DNA from: Chamaesiphon sp. 336R_metabinner_41
Lineage (GTDB): Bacteria; Cyanobacteriota; Cyanobacteriia; Cyanobacteriales; Chamaesiphonaceae
Direction of reading: 5' to 3'
DNA: 36,513 bases
Assembly (NCBI GenBank): GCA_025359915.1
Contig: JANYDE010000134.1
Span: 1-36,513, forward strand
Position numbers and translations under genes: made by a program. The notes beneath the pieces were generated by a model. That model was not told the origin of the DNA and did no database searches. It saw only the letters and a program-made list of their open reading frames with translations. Shown here one piece after another: positions 8,845-17,435 of this stretch (its first letter is position 1; every line of letters begins with the position of its first letter).

Positions 8845-8892
8845 AATCTTCATGTATACTACTTGGATGACTTAGTAGCATACATGAAGATT
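8845..8892. promoter_or_regulatory. Long inverted repeat upstream of lepB
   Basis: Arms of 19 bases, AATCTTCATGTATACTACT at 8845-8863 and its complement at 8874-8892, match at 18 of 19 positions around a 10-base loop. It lies between the divergent menA and lepB genes, 44 bases before the lepB start. No T-run follows, so it is not a standard terminator. It could be an operator, an mRNA-leader hairpin, or the remains of a small mobile element. Confidence 0.75.
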
Positions 8893-8936
8893 CTGAAATC
8901 ATTTAGGATGAGTAAAGAACGCATATCCCTCCCGTC

Positions 8937-9527
8937 ATGAAGACTAATCCTGATAAATCTCACCCAGACTCAATCTCACCCCAGCCATTACTGGCGCAAT
9001 GGTGGGAAAAATGGGGCGAAAATATCAAAATTTTAGTTCTGGCGTTAGGATTGGCATTCTTCATTCGGACATTTATCGCCGAGCCACGCTATATCCCTTC
9101 TGGATCGATGTTACCAACATTAGAGATCGGCGATCGATTAATTGTCGAAAAAATCTCCTATTATGCTCATCCACCCCAACGCGGAGACATTATCGTCTTT
9201 GTACCACCGCAGCAGCTCCAAGATCAAGGTTTTGGGACTGATCAAGCTTTTATCAAACGAGTCATCGGTTTGCCTGGAGATACTGTCGAAGTAAAAAGTG
9301 GTCGGGTATTTATCAACCAACAACTACTCACCGAATCATACATCGCTGAAGCACCTAATTATCTGATGTCACCAATGGTTGTACCACCAGCCGAATTATT
9401 TGTCATGGGTGACAATCGCAATAACAGCAACGATTCCCACGTTTGGGGATTCTTACCAAATGCTAATATTATCGGTCATGCTTGCTTCCGCTTCTGGCCA
9501 TTAGAGCGGTTGGGTGGGATGAGATAG
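8937..9527 (+). CDS. lepB: Signal peptidase I
   Basis: A 196-residue type I leader peptidase that cleaves signal peptides at the outer face of the inner or thylakoid membrane. One N-terminal span is at about 30-47. The serine nucleophile is Ser57 in PSGSM, the general-base lysine is Lys107 in IKRVIGLPGD, and the conserved GDNRNNSNDS box is near 158-167. The size is typical of cyanobacterial LepB. The gene is preceded by a long inverted repeat and followed by a dispersed palindromic element. Confidence 0.96.
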   Translation: MKTNPDKSHPDSISPQPLLAQWWEKWGENIKILVLALGLAFFIRTFIAEPRYIPSGSMLPTLEIGDRLIVEKISYYAHPPQRGDIIVFVPPQQLQDQGFGTDQAFIKRVIGLPGDTVEVKSGRVFINQQLLTESYIAEAPNYLMSPMVVPPAELFVMGDNRNNSNDSHVWGFLPNANIIGHACFRFWPLERLGGMR

Positions 9528-9553
9528 TTAATTTAGTTGATAGTTGTTGGCGT

Positions 9554-9580
9554 AGCCTTTCCGTAGGAAAATAGTTGATA
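9554..9580. repeat. 27-bp dispersed element, inverted copy of 4897-4923
   Basis: The 27 bases from AGCCTTTCCGTAGG onward, ending in a TTGATA heptamer, are the exact reverse complement of 4897-4923. The core TTTCCGTAGGAAA is itself palindromic. Both copies sit among TAGTTGA-type heptamers in spacers between genes. Confidence 0.9.
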
Positions 9581-9640
9581 GTTGATGGCGAAATTAAATC
9601 TTTAGATCTCCATCCCATAATTTACAATTTATAGTCTCTG

Positions 9641-10018
9641 ATGTATTATTTTCCTCAAGATCCGCCATATTTTATTTTAATTGCTGGTTTATTAGCTGGT
9701 ATCGCTTGCGGTGCGGCATTTGATGGTACTTTACGCCAAACTGTCAAGAATTGGTCGGTAAATCGTAAGAATATCCAGCTCTCGACTAGTGATGATACTA
9801 GTTTACGATTAACCTTTCTGGGGATTTGCTTGGGGATTGTTTTCTTTCTCTCGGCTGGTTTGGAGATCTTCGGCTTTCCCACTTGGCTGGCTTATAGTAT
9901 CGCGCTCCCATTGACTATTTTTATTGCGATCCTACTCTGGTATCAACTTCAAGTAGTATTCAAACAACTCGATCGCGGTGGTTCACCTGCACTAGATCTC
10001 GATTCTTGGGAAGAGTAA
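9641..10018 (+). CDS. Small conserved-type membrane protein of unknown function
   Basis: A 125-residue protein with three predicted hydrophobic segments: about 9-27 (YFILIAGLLAGIACGAAF), 56-77 and 84-107, and an acidic C-terminal tail (LDLDSWEE). I do not recognise the family; it looks like other small membrane proteins conserved in cyanobacteria. The start ATG follows a 113-base spacer after lepB, and the gene ends 9 bases before a strong hairpin. Confidence 0.7.
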   Translation: MYYFPQDPPYFILIAGLLAGIACGAAFDGTLRQTVKNWSVNRKNIQLSTSDDTSLRLTFLGICLGIVFFLSAGLEIFGFPTWLAYSIALPLTIFIAILLWYQLQVVFKQLDRGGSPALDLDSWEE

Positions 10019-10027
10019 TTGTGAGTA

Positions 10028-10058
10028 TATCCCCGACTTCTCGAAGAAGTCGGGGATA
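10028..10058. terminator. Two-way terminator hairpin
   Basis: Perfect 14-bp stem, TATCCCCGACTTCT at 10028-10041 and AGAAGTCGGGGATA at 10045-10058, with loop CGA. It lies between the converging ends of the membrane-protein gene and gmk. Very similar hairpins are at 11958-11996 and 14544-14577, so this is a reused terminator or repeat. No long T-run is present on either strand. Confidence 0.8.
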
Positions 10059-10063
10059 GGCAC

Positions 10064-10612
10064 TTAGCCAGTAACCAATCTATCCAACTCATCTAAAGCT
10101 AATTCAAAATCGTCATTGACAATCCGATAGTCAAACTCATCTTGGGCGGCGATTTCGACTGTGGCTTGCGCCAATCGGCGTTCGATAGCTGCCGCTGAAT
10201 CGGTACCGCGTTCGCGGATACGGGTTTCTAGCGTCGCGATATCAGGAGGAAGAATAAAAATGCGTAAAGCAGTAGGAAAGATCTTTGCCACTTGTCTGGC
10301 TCCAGCCAATTCAATTTCTAGAATGACCGAATTTCCCCGATCGATCTGTGCTCTGACAGGTTCGATCGGTGTACCATAATAATTACCTGCAAACTCTGCC
10401 CATTCTAACAATGCTCCAGCCTCGATCGTGGCTTCAAATCGATCGCGAGGATAGAAATAGTAGTGAACACCCTCTACCTCACCTTCACGGGGCAATCTGG
10501 TCGTAGCAGAGATCGATAAATATAGTTCTGGATGTCGTTCGAGTAGAGCTTTGAGTAATGTCCCTTTGCCGACACCACTAGGTCCAGTTAAAACTATCAA
10601 TCTACCCGTCAT
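10064..10612 (-). CDS. gmk: Guanylate kinase
   Basis: A 182-residue cytosolic kinase converting GMP and ATP to GDP and ADP. The P-loop GPSGVGKGT is at residues 10-18, followed by [19 protein letters not shown], the GMP-binding region, and the RIRERGTDS lid motif. The length is typical. In many bacteria gmk sits beside a remA-like gene; no such gene is visible upstream here. Confidence 0.96.
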   Translation of the reverse strand: MTGRLIVLTGPSGVGKGTLLKALLERHPELYLSISATTRLPREGEVEGVHYYFYPRDRFEATIEAGALLEWAEFAGNYYGTPIEPVRAQIDRGNSVILEIELAGARQVAKIFPTALRIFILPPDIATLETRIRERGTDSAAAIERRLAQATVEIAAQDEFDYRIVNDDFELALDELDRLVTG

Positions 10613-10965
10613 ATTCTAGTCATTCAACCTGCGATCGTGTGTATCTCGCATTGTACCGTCTCAATAACCCCTGGTAAAGCAATTCTCCAATCTCCCCTCT
10701 CCCATCCCCTAAAATCAATTTTAGGAGTTGACCAGAAATTGCTAGAATAGAGCCGAAGACCTTCCTGCTAAACATCGAAGCCCTTACATAGTAGTTTGAG
10801 CTAGCGATGTGGGCATAATGATCGTATCGCAGGAGTCTCATTCCTAGCATCCTCAATCTGCTTAGTTAGTTCAGCACCGACAATTCAGACTCGAAGATCC
10901 CGATTACTATGAGAGGGAGATCGAAAAATTTGACTCAGTGGTTTCCCGTCTCCCGTTTATCTCCT
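10613..10965. other. Divergent intergenic region with a small palindrome
   Basis: This region lies between the starts of gmk (minus) and a plus-strand gene of unknown function. Bases 10708-10725 form an 8-bp perfect palindrome, CCTAAAAT/ATTTTAGG, with a two-base loop, a possible operator. A 78-codon minus-strand frame covers part of it, but its composition and lack of recognisable features argue against a gene. No RNA gene was recognised. Confidence 0.5.
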
Positions 10966-11889
10966 ATGAGTTTTGCACAATTCCCCAGTAATCAGCCGCC
11001 ATCGCATCCAGAAGCTGCAACTAGACCTGCCAAGCCTATTAAACGTCCGAAAAGACCAGATCCATCGGATTATCCACCTTTGCCCCCGATGTTGCAACTG
11101 ACGGGAAATACCCCAATCCCCCCAGCTAGTGAGCCACTTCAGTATCGGGCAATCGGCTTGATTTTAGGTAAATATGTACCCTCGATCGAGGAATTCAATC
11201 AGGGGATAATGTTGGCGGATGATGGTACAGAGATCGATGCTGTCATTCTCGGTCGCATTATGAGTCTGATCAAAAATCACCTTGATCTAGAACAGTCTCA
11301 TCTGTGGGTAGTTTATCCCCGCATTCGCAAAGAGGACAATAAACTCCACGCCCAGATTATGGGCATCTGGGATCCTCAATTAGTGATCAAGCAACTCGAT
11401 GGATCGAGTGACGATCGGGATCCCAATGAGCTACCATCAGAGGTACCGACGATTCCCTCGATCGAGACTTTAGGTATTCCCGATAGTTATTTCTCAATTC
11501 GTGGTGAAGTGATCTATCAGTCGCGCGAGACGAAAGAAATATTTGTCAAAATTCGCCAAGCACCTAAGAAAAAAACCGAAGAAGAGCGGTATTTCAAGAT
11601 CCGCTTGGTTGGCGATCTTGCTCAAAAGTTGGTTGGTAATTTTTGGGACTTTGATGTGATCAGAGTCAATAACGACTTAGAGATTCGCAGTGCCCAATTC
11701 GTCGCACCGCTCCGCGCTAAATTGCCCCGTAAAGGTGGTAGTAGACCGCCAGGTGACTTCGGGAGCAAAACACCCTTTAGAAGGCCGTGGGAGGAGAATG
11801 AGCCAATGGCAGCAACAGTAGATAAACCGAAGCCTGCGGCACCAATCAAACGCTCGCTACCGCCTAAGTTAGAATTGCCGGATGCTTAA
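10966..11889 (+). CDS. Hypothetical protein with proline-rich ends
   Basis: A protein of 307 residues from the ATG at 10966; the frame is open upstream to 10909, but Met20 of that longer form (MSFAQFPSNQ) is the more natural start. The N-terminal ~60 residues are Pro- and Lys-rich and probably disordered. A central globular region of about 170 residues includes YRAIGLILGKYVPS and a later YFSIRGEVIYQS strand pattern. The C-terminal ~65 residues are again basic and Pro-rich. No signal peptide or span is seen. I believe similar proteins occur across cyanobacteria, but I do not know a function. Confidence 0.8.
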   Translation: MSFAQFPSNQPPSHPEAATRPAKPIKRPKRPDPSDYPPLPPMLQLTGNTPIPPASEPLQYRAIGLILGKYVPSIEEFNQGIMLADDGTEIDAVILGRIMSLIKNHLDLEQSHLWVVYPRIRKEDNKLHAQIMGIWDPQLVIKQLDGSSDDRDPNELPSEVPTIPSIETLGIPDSYFSIRGEVIYQSRETKEIFVKIRQAPKKKTEEERYFKIRLVGDLAQKLVGNFWDFDVIRVNNDLEIRSAQFVAPLRAKLPRKGGSRPPGDFGSKTPFRRPWEENEPMAATVDKPKPAAPIKRSLPPKLELPDA

Positions 11890-11957
11890 ATAGTTGATAG
11901 TTGATAGTTGATAGCTAGTACTAAGTGGTGGCAGTACTAGCCCTGGTAGCTCAAAAT

Positions 11958-11996
11958 AAAACAGCCCCGATTTCTTCAAGAAATCGGGGCTGTTTT
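11958..11996. terminator. Two-way terminator between convergent genes
   Basis: A perfect palindrome: 19-base arms AAAACAGCCCCGATTTCTT (11958-11976) and its complement (11978-11996), folding as an 18-bp stem with a TCA loop. A-run on the left and T-run on the right give Rho-independent terminators in both directions, for the plus-strand gene ending at 11889 and for metK ending at 12008. TAGTTGA heptamers lie just upstream at about 11891-11911. Confidence 0.9.
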
Positions 11997-12007
11997 GAGG
12001 TCGAAAT

Positions 12008-13267
12008 TTAACCTACTGAGGTAGTTTCAAACTTCGCAGCAGCAGCTTTTAAACCAGCAGCCTTGTCGGTTTGTTCCCAAGGTAAATCTAAGTCGCTGCG
12101 ACCAAAATGACCGTAAGCGGCGACATCTTGATAAAAACGACCACCACGTTCTGCGGGTAAATTTCGCAGATTGAAAGTGGATAGAATTCCCTCTGGACGC
12201 AATTCAAATTGCTCTTCAATCAGTTCAAAGATTTGGTCGTCGCTAATTTTGCCAGTGCCGAAAGTTTCGACTAAGATACTGACAGGACTAGCTACGCCAA
12301 TTGCATAACTGAGTTGAACTTCACACTTATCGGCTAAACCAGCCGCGACGACATTTTTCGCGACGTGACGACAAGCATAAGCAGCAGAACGATCTACTTT
12401 GGTGGGATCCTTACCGGAGAAAGCACCGCCGCCATGACGGGAATAACCGCCATAGGTATCGACAATAATTTTACGTCCAGTCAAACCAGCATCCCCTTGA
12501 GGACCACCAATTACAAATTTACCCGTTGGATTAACCAGGAAATGAGTATTAGCGTCTGGCTTGATATCTAAGTCTGCGAAGACAGGGAGCACCACATATG
12601 TCCAGAGATCGGCTTTGATTTTAGCCAAAATGCCAGCATCGTCGGTAATAGTACCAATCGTCGCATCGTGTTGAGTTGAAATCAAGATCGTATCGATCGC
12701 AACAGGCACACCATTTTTGTATTCAACGGTGATTTGGGTTTTGCCATCGGGGCGGAGATAAGACAGATCCCCAGTCTTCCGCACAGCGGACAACCGACGC
12801 GCGACACGATGAGCCAAACTGATTGGCAAAGGCATTAATTCGGGTGTTTCGTTACAAGCATACCCGAACATAATCCCTTGATCTCCAGCACCAGTCTGGT
12901 CGAAGATATCGGTACTATCGTCACGATTTTCTTGTGCTGCATTTACACCTTGGGCAATATCCGGTGATTGCTGATCCAAGGCAATTAGGACTGACGCACT
13001 ATTTGCCGAAAATCCATTATCGGCATTGGTATAGCCGATTTCAGCAATTTTCTTGCGAGCTAAGTCAATATAGTTGACAGTCGCTTTGGTGGTAATCTCA
13101 CCAGTGATCAAGACGAGTCCGGTGTTGACTACAACTTCCGCTGCAACCCGACTATAGGGATCCTGCGCGAGTAATGCATCCAAAATCGTATCAGAGATCT
13201 GATCGCAAATTTTGTCAGGGTGTCCTTCCGTCACGGATTCCGATGTAAAAAGATATCTACGAGACAA
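12008..13267 (-). CDS. metK: S-adenosylmethionine synthase
   Basis: A 419-residue enzyme that makes S-adenosylmethionine from methionine and ATP. Signatures [12 protein letters not shown] (126-137) and GGGAFSGKD (279-287) are intact, as is the N-terminal [13 protein letters not shown]. The start codon is TTG at 13267, supported by a strong AAGGAGGA site seven bases upstream and by the [12 protein letters not shown]-terminus. It supplies the methyl donor for several methyltransferases in this window. No SAM riboswitch was seen in the short leader. Confidence 0.97.
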   Translation of the reverse strand: MSRRYLFTSESVTEGHPDKICDQISDTILDALLAQDPYSRVAAEVVVNTGLVLITGEITTKATVNYIDLARKKIAEIGYTNADNGFSANSASVLIALDQQSPDIAQGVNAAQENRDDSTDIFDQTGAGDQGIMFGYACNETPELMPLPISLAHRVARRLSAVRKTGDLSYLRPDGKTQITVEYKNGVPVAIDTILISTQHDATIGTITDDAGILAKIKADLWTYVVLPVFADLDIKPDANTHFLVNPTGKFVIGGPQGDAGLTGRKIIVDTYGGYSRHGGGAFSGKDPTKVDRSAAYACRHVAKNVVAAGLADKCEVQLSYAIGVASPVSILVETFGTGKISDDQIFELIEEQFELRPEGILSTFNLRNLPAERGGRFYQDVAAYGHFGRSDLDLPWEQTDKAAGLKAAAAKFETTSVG

Positions 13268-13274
13268 GTAACAG

Positions 13275-13282
13275 TCCTCCTT
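13275..13282 (-). promoter_or_regulatory. metK ribosome-binding site deciding a TTG start
   Basis: AAGGAGGA on the minus strand, seven bases before the TTG start codon of metK. It is near-perfect and supports the non-ATG start. Confidence 0.85.
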
Positions 13283-13410
13283 CTAGTACTGGCTAATGTT
13301 AGCCTATATATTTACACAATGCTTGCAAATTAATCCAGAATTTTACCATTCTGCGTTTAATGTGCTAGCACGTGGGGTAGTTGCTATTACAATCTATACT
13401 AAAACTGACC

Positions 13411-13417
13411 AAAGGAG
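13411..13417 (+). promoter_or_regulatory. pdxJ ribosome-binding site deciding a TTG start
   Basis: AAAGGAG on the plus strand, nine bases before the TTG start codon of pdxJ. The 159-base spacer between metK and pdxJ must hold both promoters. Confidence 0.8.
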
Positions 13418-13426
13418 AATCGAAAA

Positions 13427-14152
13427 TTGTTGACGCTTGGGGTAAATATCGATCATGTTGCCACGATTCGGCAGGCTAGGCGTACTGTGGAACCAGATCC
13501 GATTGCGGCGGCGGTACTAGCAGAATTAGCTGGTGCTGAGGGGATTACGGCTCATCTGCGGGAAGATCGGCGACATATGCAGGATCGAGATATTCGATTG
13601 TTGCGCGAAACTGTCCGCACTCGTCTCAATCTAGAGATGGCAGCGACGGCGGAGATGGTGCAAATCGCCCTGGAAGTAAAGCCTGATTATGTCACGCTGG
13701 TACCAGAAAAACGGGAAGAAGTAACCACCGAAGGCGGATTGGATATTGCGGGTCAACTCGATCGAATGAAGTCAGTCGTCGATCGGTTACAATCAGCAGG
13801 GATTCCTGTTAGTTTATTTATCGACCCAGAACCCGCCCAAATTGCCGCTTCAGCCCAGGTAAAAGCTAAATTCATCGAATTGCATACGGGACGCTATGCT
13901 GAAGCCAAGGATTCGATTTTGGTGGCGCAGGAGCTAGCTAATTTAGCCACGGGATGCGAACTGGCAATTGAGGCTGGTTTGCGAGTGAATGCCGGACATG
14001 GACTGACTTATTGGAATGTACGCCCGATCGCTTGTCTCCCTGGCATGGAAGAATTGAATATCGGTCATAGTATCATCAGTCGATCGGTTCTAGTCGGAAT
14101 CGATCGAGCCATCCGCGAGATGAAAGCAGCTATGTTTGGCGTTAATATCTAA
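13427..14152 (+). CDS. pdxJ: Pyridoxine 5'-phosphate synthase
   Basis: A 241-residue TIM-barrel enzyme that condenses 1-deoxyxylulose 5-phosphate with 1-amino-acetone 3-phosphate to form pyridoxine 5'-phosphate. The N-terminus [18 protein letters not shown], the [13 protein letters not shown] active-site loop, [22 protein letters not shown] and [10 protein letters not shown] are all present. It starts with TTG preceded by AAAGGAG. It is followed 39 bases later by ycf54 on the same strand, possibly as one transcript. Confidence 0.97.
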   Translation: MLTLGVNIDHVATIRQARRTVEPDPIAAAVLAELAGAEGITAHLREDRRHMQDRDIRLLRETVRTRLNLEMAATAEMVQIALEVKPDYVTLVPEKREEVTTEGGLDIAGQLDRMKSVVDRLQSAGIPVSLFIDPEPAQIAASAQVKAKFIELHTGRYAEAKDSILVAQELANLATGCELAIEAGLRVNAGHGLTYWNVRPIACLPGMEELNIGHSIISRSVLVGIDRAIREMKAAMFGVNI

Positions 14153-14191
14153 ATTTTTAGCTACAAATCTATTCACTATTCACTACTTACC

Positions 14192-14518
14192 ATGCAAACT
14201 TATTACTATCTAGTCGCCAGTAAGAGATTTTTACGGGAAGAAGAAGATCTCGACGAAGTATTTGCCGAGCGAGTCCGCAATTATCAAGAGCAAGGCAAAG
14301 AAATAGATTTCTGGTTTATCGATCGACCTGCATTTTTAGATGCTCCAGAATTAGCCAGTGTCAAGTCTAAAGTCCCCCAGCCTGCTACGGCAATTATCTC
14401 TACTAATAAGCAGTTTATCACTTGGTTTAAACTTCGTCTAGAGTTCGTCGCCGTTGGTGAATTTCAAGCTCCATCGGCAACTATTCCCGATCCGATTGGT
14501 GTTTTGACTACAGTTTAA
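14192..14518 (+). CDS. ycf54: Ycf54, Mg-protoporphyrin ester cyclase factor
   Basis: A 108-residue soluble protein matching Ycf54 (DUF2488), the accessory factor of the aerobic Mg-protoporphyrin IX monomethyl ester cyclase that forms ring E of chlorophyll. Recognisable stretches are TYYYLVASKRFL, KEIDFWFID, PAFLDAPELA, IISTNKQFITW and GEFQAPSATIPDP, similar to what I recall of Synechocystis Slr1780. The full length is present. The catalytic subunit AcsF is not in this window. It ends before a two-way terminator. Confidence 0.93.
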   Translation: MQTYYYLVASKRFLREEEDLDEVFAERVRNYQEQGKEIDFWFIDRPAFLDAPELASVKSKVPQPATAIISTNKQFITWFKLRLEFVAVGEFQAPSATIPDPIGVLTTV

Positions 14519-14543
14519 TTAAAGTTAAGACTTACCACCACAC

Positions 14544-14577
14544 ATATCCCCGACTTCTCTGAAGAAGTCGGGGATAT
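14544..14577. terminator. Two-way terminator hairpin
   Basis: A perfect 15-bp stem, ATATCCCCGACTTCT (14544-14558) and its complement (14563-14577), with loop CTGA. It lies between the convergent ycf54 and L,D-transpeptidase-like genes and is nearly identical in sequence to the hairpin at 10028-10058. Confidence 0.82.
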
Positions 14578-14585
14578 TAATTTAA

Positions 14586-15164
14586 TTATCGATCGATTCT
14601 CACCTCTAGCGATCGAGGATGATATTTGATCACAAAATCTCTGACACGGCGGTAGTCCTTTTTTGTGGTAAGTCCTACACAACCGGAAGTACCATCTTCC
14701 TTTCTATCTCGATTGAAACTAGGATCCCAATGAATACCTAAAGCACTTCTAGTCATCCGAGAATTGAAACCAGGCTTGGGAAAAATCGGAATCATCGTAC
14801 CACCAACCTCTGGAAGAGTACCCTGAACAACCCTAGCGGCGACTGAATAAGATCCATCGGGTAGCGGCGCATGTGTCTGAGTTTGATAACGATTTTTGTT
14901 TTGAGTAAACGCTCTACCACTCACAGCATTGAGTTGAAATGTTTGACGCGATCCTCCACTTTGATAAGCTGTCAATTTATAGATCGGATTGTTGAATCTA
15001 TTCTTGGGATTACTGGCAGCTCTACTTAAAACTAGACAAGGAAAAGCCCGACAAGAAGATGATTTAGTGAGAGCATTTGCGGTAGAATTAACATCGTAGA
15101 TGCCCATTGATAGAGCGATTGTAGTCAATCCAATGATCCGAGCGGCAATTAGAACTTGATGCAT
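14586..15164 (-). CDS. Secreted L,D-transpeptidase-like (YkuD-type) protein
   Basis: A 192-residue protein with a hydrophobic N-terminal signal (about 7-21). The C-terminal half has the YkuD-like catalytic pattern: His145 in GIHWDP and the nucleophile Cys162 in TSGCVGL. L,D-transpeptidases of this fold crosslink peptidoglycan or attach proteins to it in the periplasm. The core is compact, there is no LysM or PG-binding domain, and the spacing is like that of the shorter YkuD relatives including DUF2778 proteins. The extra Cys38 and Cys43 near the N-terminus could pair. I am sure of the fold more than of the reaction. Confidence 0.75.
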   Translation of the reverse strand: MHQVLIAARIIGLTTIALSMGIYDVNSTANALTKSSSCRAFPCLVLSRAASNPKNRFNNPIYKLTAYQSGGSRQTFQLNAVSGRAFTQNKNRYQTQTHAPLPDGSYSVAARVVQGTLPEVGGTMIPIFPKPGFNSRMTRSALGIHWDPSFNRDRKEDGTSGCVGLTTKKDYRRVRDFVIKYHPRSLEVRIDR

Positions 15165-15332
15165 ATATTTTTATATCTAAAGAAGCTATCTCATAACTGA
15201 CGATCGATAGCATAGATGGTTGCATTAACCAACAGATCTGCTAAAGTTAATCTTTGAGATCTTGCTACTCTAAGTATTCCCAAATTTCAGTCGGATCATC
15301 AAATCTCTCGATCAAGAATTACCTAACTATTG

Positions 15333-16004
15333 TCATTTCGGCGATTTTATTGGTAAATTCTGGATTTGAGCAGCAAACCACAATGCCGCATTACCATTAT
15401 TATGATCCATTCGATCGATCGTTTCTTCCAATAACTGAATCGGTAATCCTGAAAGTGCGATCGATTCGAGACACTCTTCATACTCACCATTAATTAACCG
15501 AAAAGCAATGACTTGTTTTCCTCTCACATTAACTACCCAATATTCAGGGATTTCTAAAGCGAGATAAAGTTGTTTCTTTCGATCCAAATCAGTTGATAGA
15601 GTAGTGTCAGAAATTTCTACCACTAAATCTGGTACGCGCCACTGATTTAAGTTCACGCGGCGGGAACCACCTGCTGGAGACTGCGGAGAGTCGCCCCCAA
15701 TGTATAATACTTCATCTGGCGCAGCCCCTTGATATGGCGGCTTTTCTAACACACAGCCACCCAAGAGATCGAATTTTACATCTCCTTGTTTCATAAACCA
15801 GCTATACAAAATCATTGTTAGCAGCTTGTTGAATCGTGAGTGGTTGATGCCTTCGTTACCCATATCCTCAATCCACATTACTCCAAGATGAAAAAAAACG
15901 CACTCTAATTCACTGTTCGGATTTTCGACACGGTGAAGGTAGTCTTCCCACTTAGCTTGTCTATTAGCGATAATATGTGCTGATGTTGTGATAATAGCAG
16001 TCAT
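15333..16004 (-). CDS. Uma2 family (DUF820) putative nuclease
   Basis: A protein of about 223 residues in the Uma2 family, a PD-(D/E)XK-fold group greatly expanded in cyanobacteria, with no settled function. The core PDLVVEISDTTLSTDLDRKKQLY contains the acidic and Lys residues of the nuclease motif, followed by IPEYWVVNVRGKQV. A TTG start at 16010 is possible; the ATG at 16004 has an AGAGGT site nine bases upstream. It sits next to, but is probably not part of, the nine-gene locus. Confidence 0.85.
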   Translation of the reverse strand: MTAIITTSAHIIANRQAKWEDYLHRVENPNSELECVFFHLGVMWIEDMGNEGINHSRFNKLLTMILYSWFMKQGDVKFDLLGGCVLEKPPYQGAAPDEVLYIGGDSPQSPAGGSRRVNLNQWRVPDLVVEISDTTLSTDLDRKKQLYLALEIPEYWVVNVRGKQVIAFRLINGEYEECLESIALSGLPIQLLEETIDRMDHNNGNAALWFAAQIQNLPIKSPK

Positions 16005-16082
16005 GGGCAATTACCTCTCAATCTAAGGCTCTAGATACTTTAATTCTACCGCAGATGTTGAGATTTCATGAAAATGCTATAT

Positions 16083-17423
16083 TTATTTCATCTCATTATA
16101 AACAAGTTTAGATATTTCTGGAAAGATGGTTTTATCTTTGTCAAAGGCTGGATCTTCGGCAAAAACTGCCAAAACATAAGACTTTTTGCGATCGAGTATT
16201 TCCACTAAGCATACTTCCGATCTTGTCAATTGCGGTACCCATCCAGCCTTAGAATAGAATTTAACATTTTTACTGGGTAGATATTCACCAAAGAAAGACT
16301 GGATCGGATTGAAATCATCGGCTTTTATTTTTGACCATTCTTTCTTATCGACTTGTCGTTCCAACAGGGAACATATTTTAGTGCTTGCAGCTTGTGAGAC
16401 AGCTTTTTTTTGATAGCAAGCTTCATACATTAATCTAGCAGCATCAAACGTAGTCAGTCTATTTCTAATTGGTTGACTGGGGTTAGTTGGATTAGATCTA
16501 ATTTGCAATTCATTACCTGTCGGCTTGGATAAATCGAGATAAGGAATTGGATAAGTTTTTTGGGTGAGATTAATATTTTCGTTGTATCCTGCGGCTTTGA
16601 AATAATCATTGATTCTAAATTCACGATTTTTTAGCCACGGTTCTAAAATATTATTAGTAACCTGTTGTTTTGATGAATAAGAACCTGTGAGGCTATCGAT
16701 GATAAAGCTGCTAGAATCATTGTCTGATTCTTTCATCATTTTATCGATAAATGGATCGAAAGCAACTGAATTATTCCACATTTTAGCTGCTATTTGTCCC
16801 TGCAAATCGGCTAGCCAAAATAGTTTAGCAACACTAGCCGGAAACATCAGTTTGTCTTTCTTATATTCGCCGATCTCGCTAGTATTTGCATCAATCAGAG
16901 TAATCGAGAGATTGCGATCGCTTAGTTTTTTATTTTTAACTAGCTTAATAATTTTTCCAACAACTTCTGTCAACTTTTTACTAGGCTGGAATAATGGCTT
17001 TTGATCTGGGAAATAGGAAATACCTCGACTACTATCCCATGCAAATTGATGAATGGGAGGCTGAAAACTCACACTTTTTTTAGCCCAATCTGGGACTATT
17101 GGGAGTAATTGAGGATTAGAATTAGGGATAGCAGTAGATGAGGTGATCGATGGTTGTTTAATAAGTGGATCAGTCGATTGAGTCGGAATATTATTAGCAT
17201 CGACTAAAGATTGTTTTTGGCTATTTTGCCAATTCGATATACTGTAAATAATTATTAGGATAGATATGATAGCCGCGATTGGCAAGAACAATAACAACTT
17301 GTACGTATTTTTTAAATGCGTAAAATAGCTTATTAATTCGGTAAGCTTAGATCTAATCTTAATAAATACTTTGCGAACTAACCTTGCAATAAATCGCAAC
17401 CTTTTTACATTTTTCTTGTTCAT
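16083..17423 (-). CDS. Membrane-anchored SxxK serine hydrolase (PBP/class A beta-lactamase fold)
   Basis: A 446-residue protein. Residues 1-40 are strongly basic and cytosolic, 41-63 form one membrane span, then a Ser/Pro-rich linker leads to a periplasmic domain from about 105. Penicillin-recognising motifs are Ser197-x-x-Lys200 (ASVAK), Ser233-Asp234-Asn235 and Lys392 in SKAG, the KTG-equivalent with Ala for Thr. It could be a D,D-peptidase, esterase or beta-lactamase-like enzyme; the Ala in KTG suggests altered substrate. It starts 12 bases after the pseudokinase gene ends, so it is the last gene of a three-gene minus-strand operon. Confidence 0.82.
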   Translation of the reverse strand: MNKKNVKRLRFIARLVRKVFIKIRSKLTELISYFTHLKNTYKLLLFLPIAAIISILIIIYSISNWQNSQKQSLVDANNIPTQSTDPLIKQPSITSSTAIPNSNPQLLPIVPDWAKKSVSFQPPIHQFAWDSSRGISYFPDQKPLFQPSKKLTEVVGKIIKLVKNKKLSDRNLSITLIDANTSEIGEYKKDKLMFPASVAKLFWLADLQGQIAAKMWNNSVAFDPFIDKMMKESDNDSSSFIIDSLTGSYSSKQQVTNNILEPWLKNREFRINDYFKAAGYNENINLTQKTYPIPYLDLSKPTGNELQIRSNPTNPSQPIRNRLTTFDAARLMYEACYQKKAVSQAASTKICSLLERQVDKKEWSKIKADDFNPIQSFFGEYLPSKNVKFYSKAGWVPQLTRSEVCLVEILDRKKSYVLAVFAEDPAFDKDKTIFPEISKLVYNEMK

Positions 17424-17435
17424 ATAAGCTGAATT

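Noticed and set aside
10620-10856. 78-codon minus-strand frame upstream of gmk
   Set aside because: No recognised domain, odd composition, and it does not match the RemA-like protein often found beside gmk; treated as chance.
13268-13426. Possible SAM riboswitch before metK
   Set aside because: The leader is short and I see no SAM aptamer core; only a strong ribosome-binding site.
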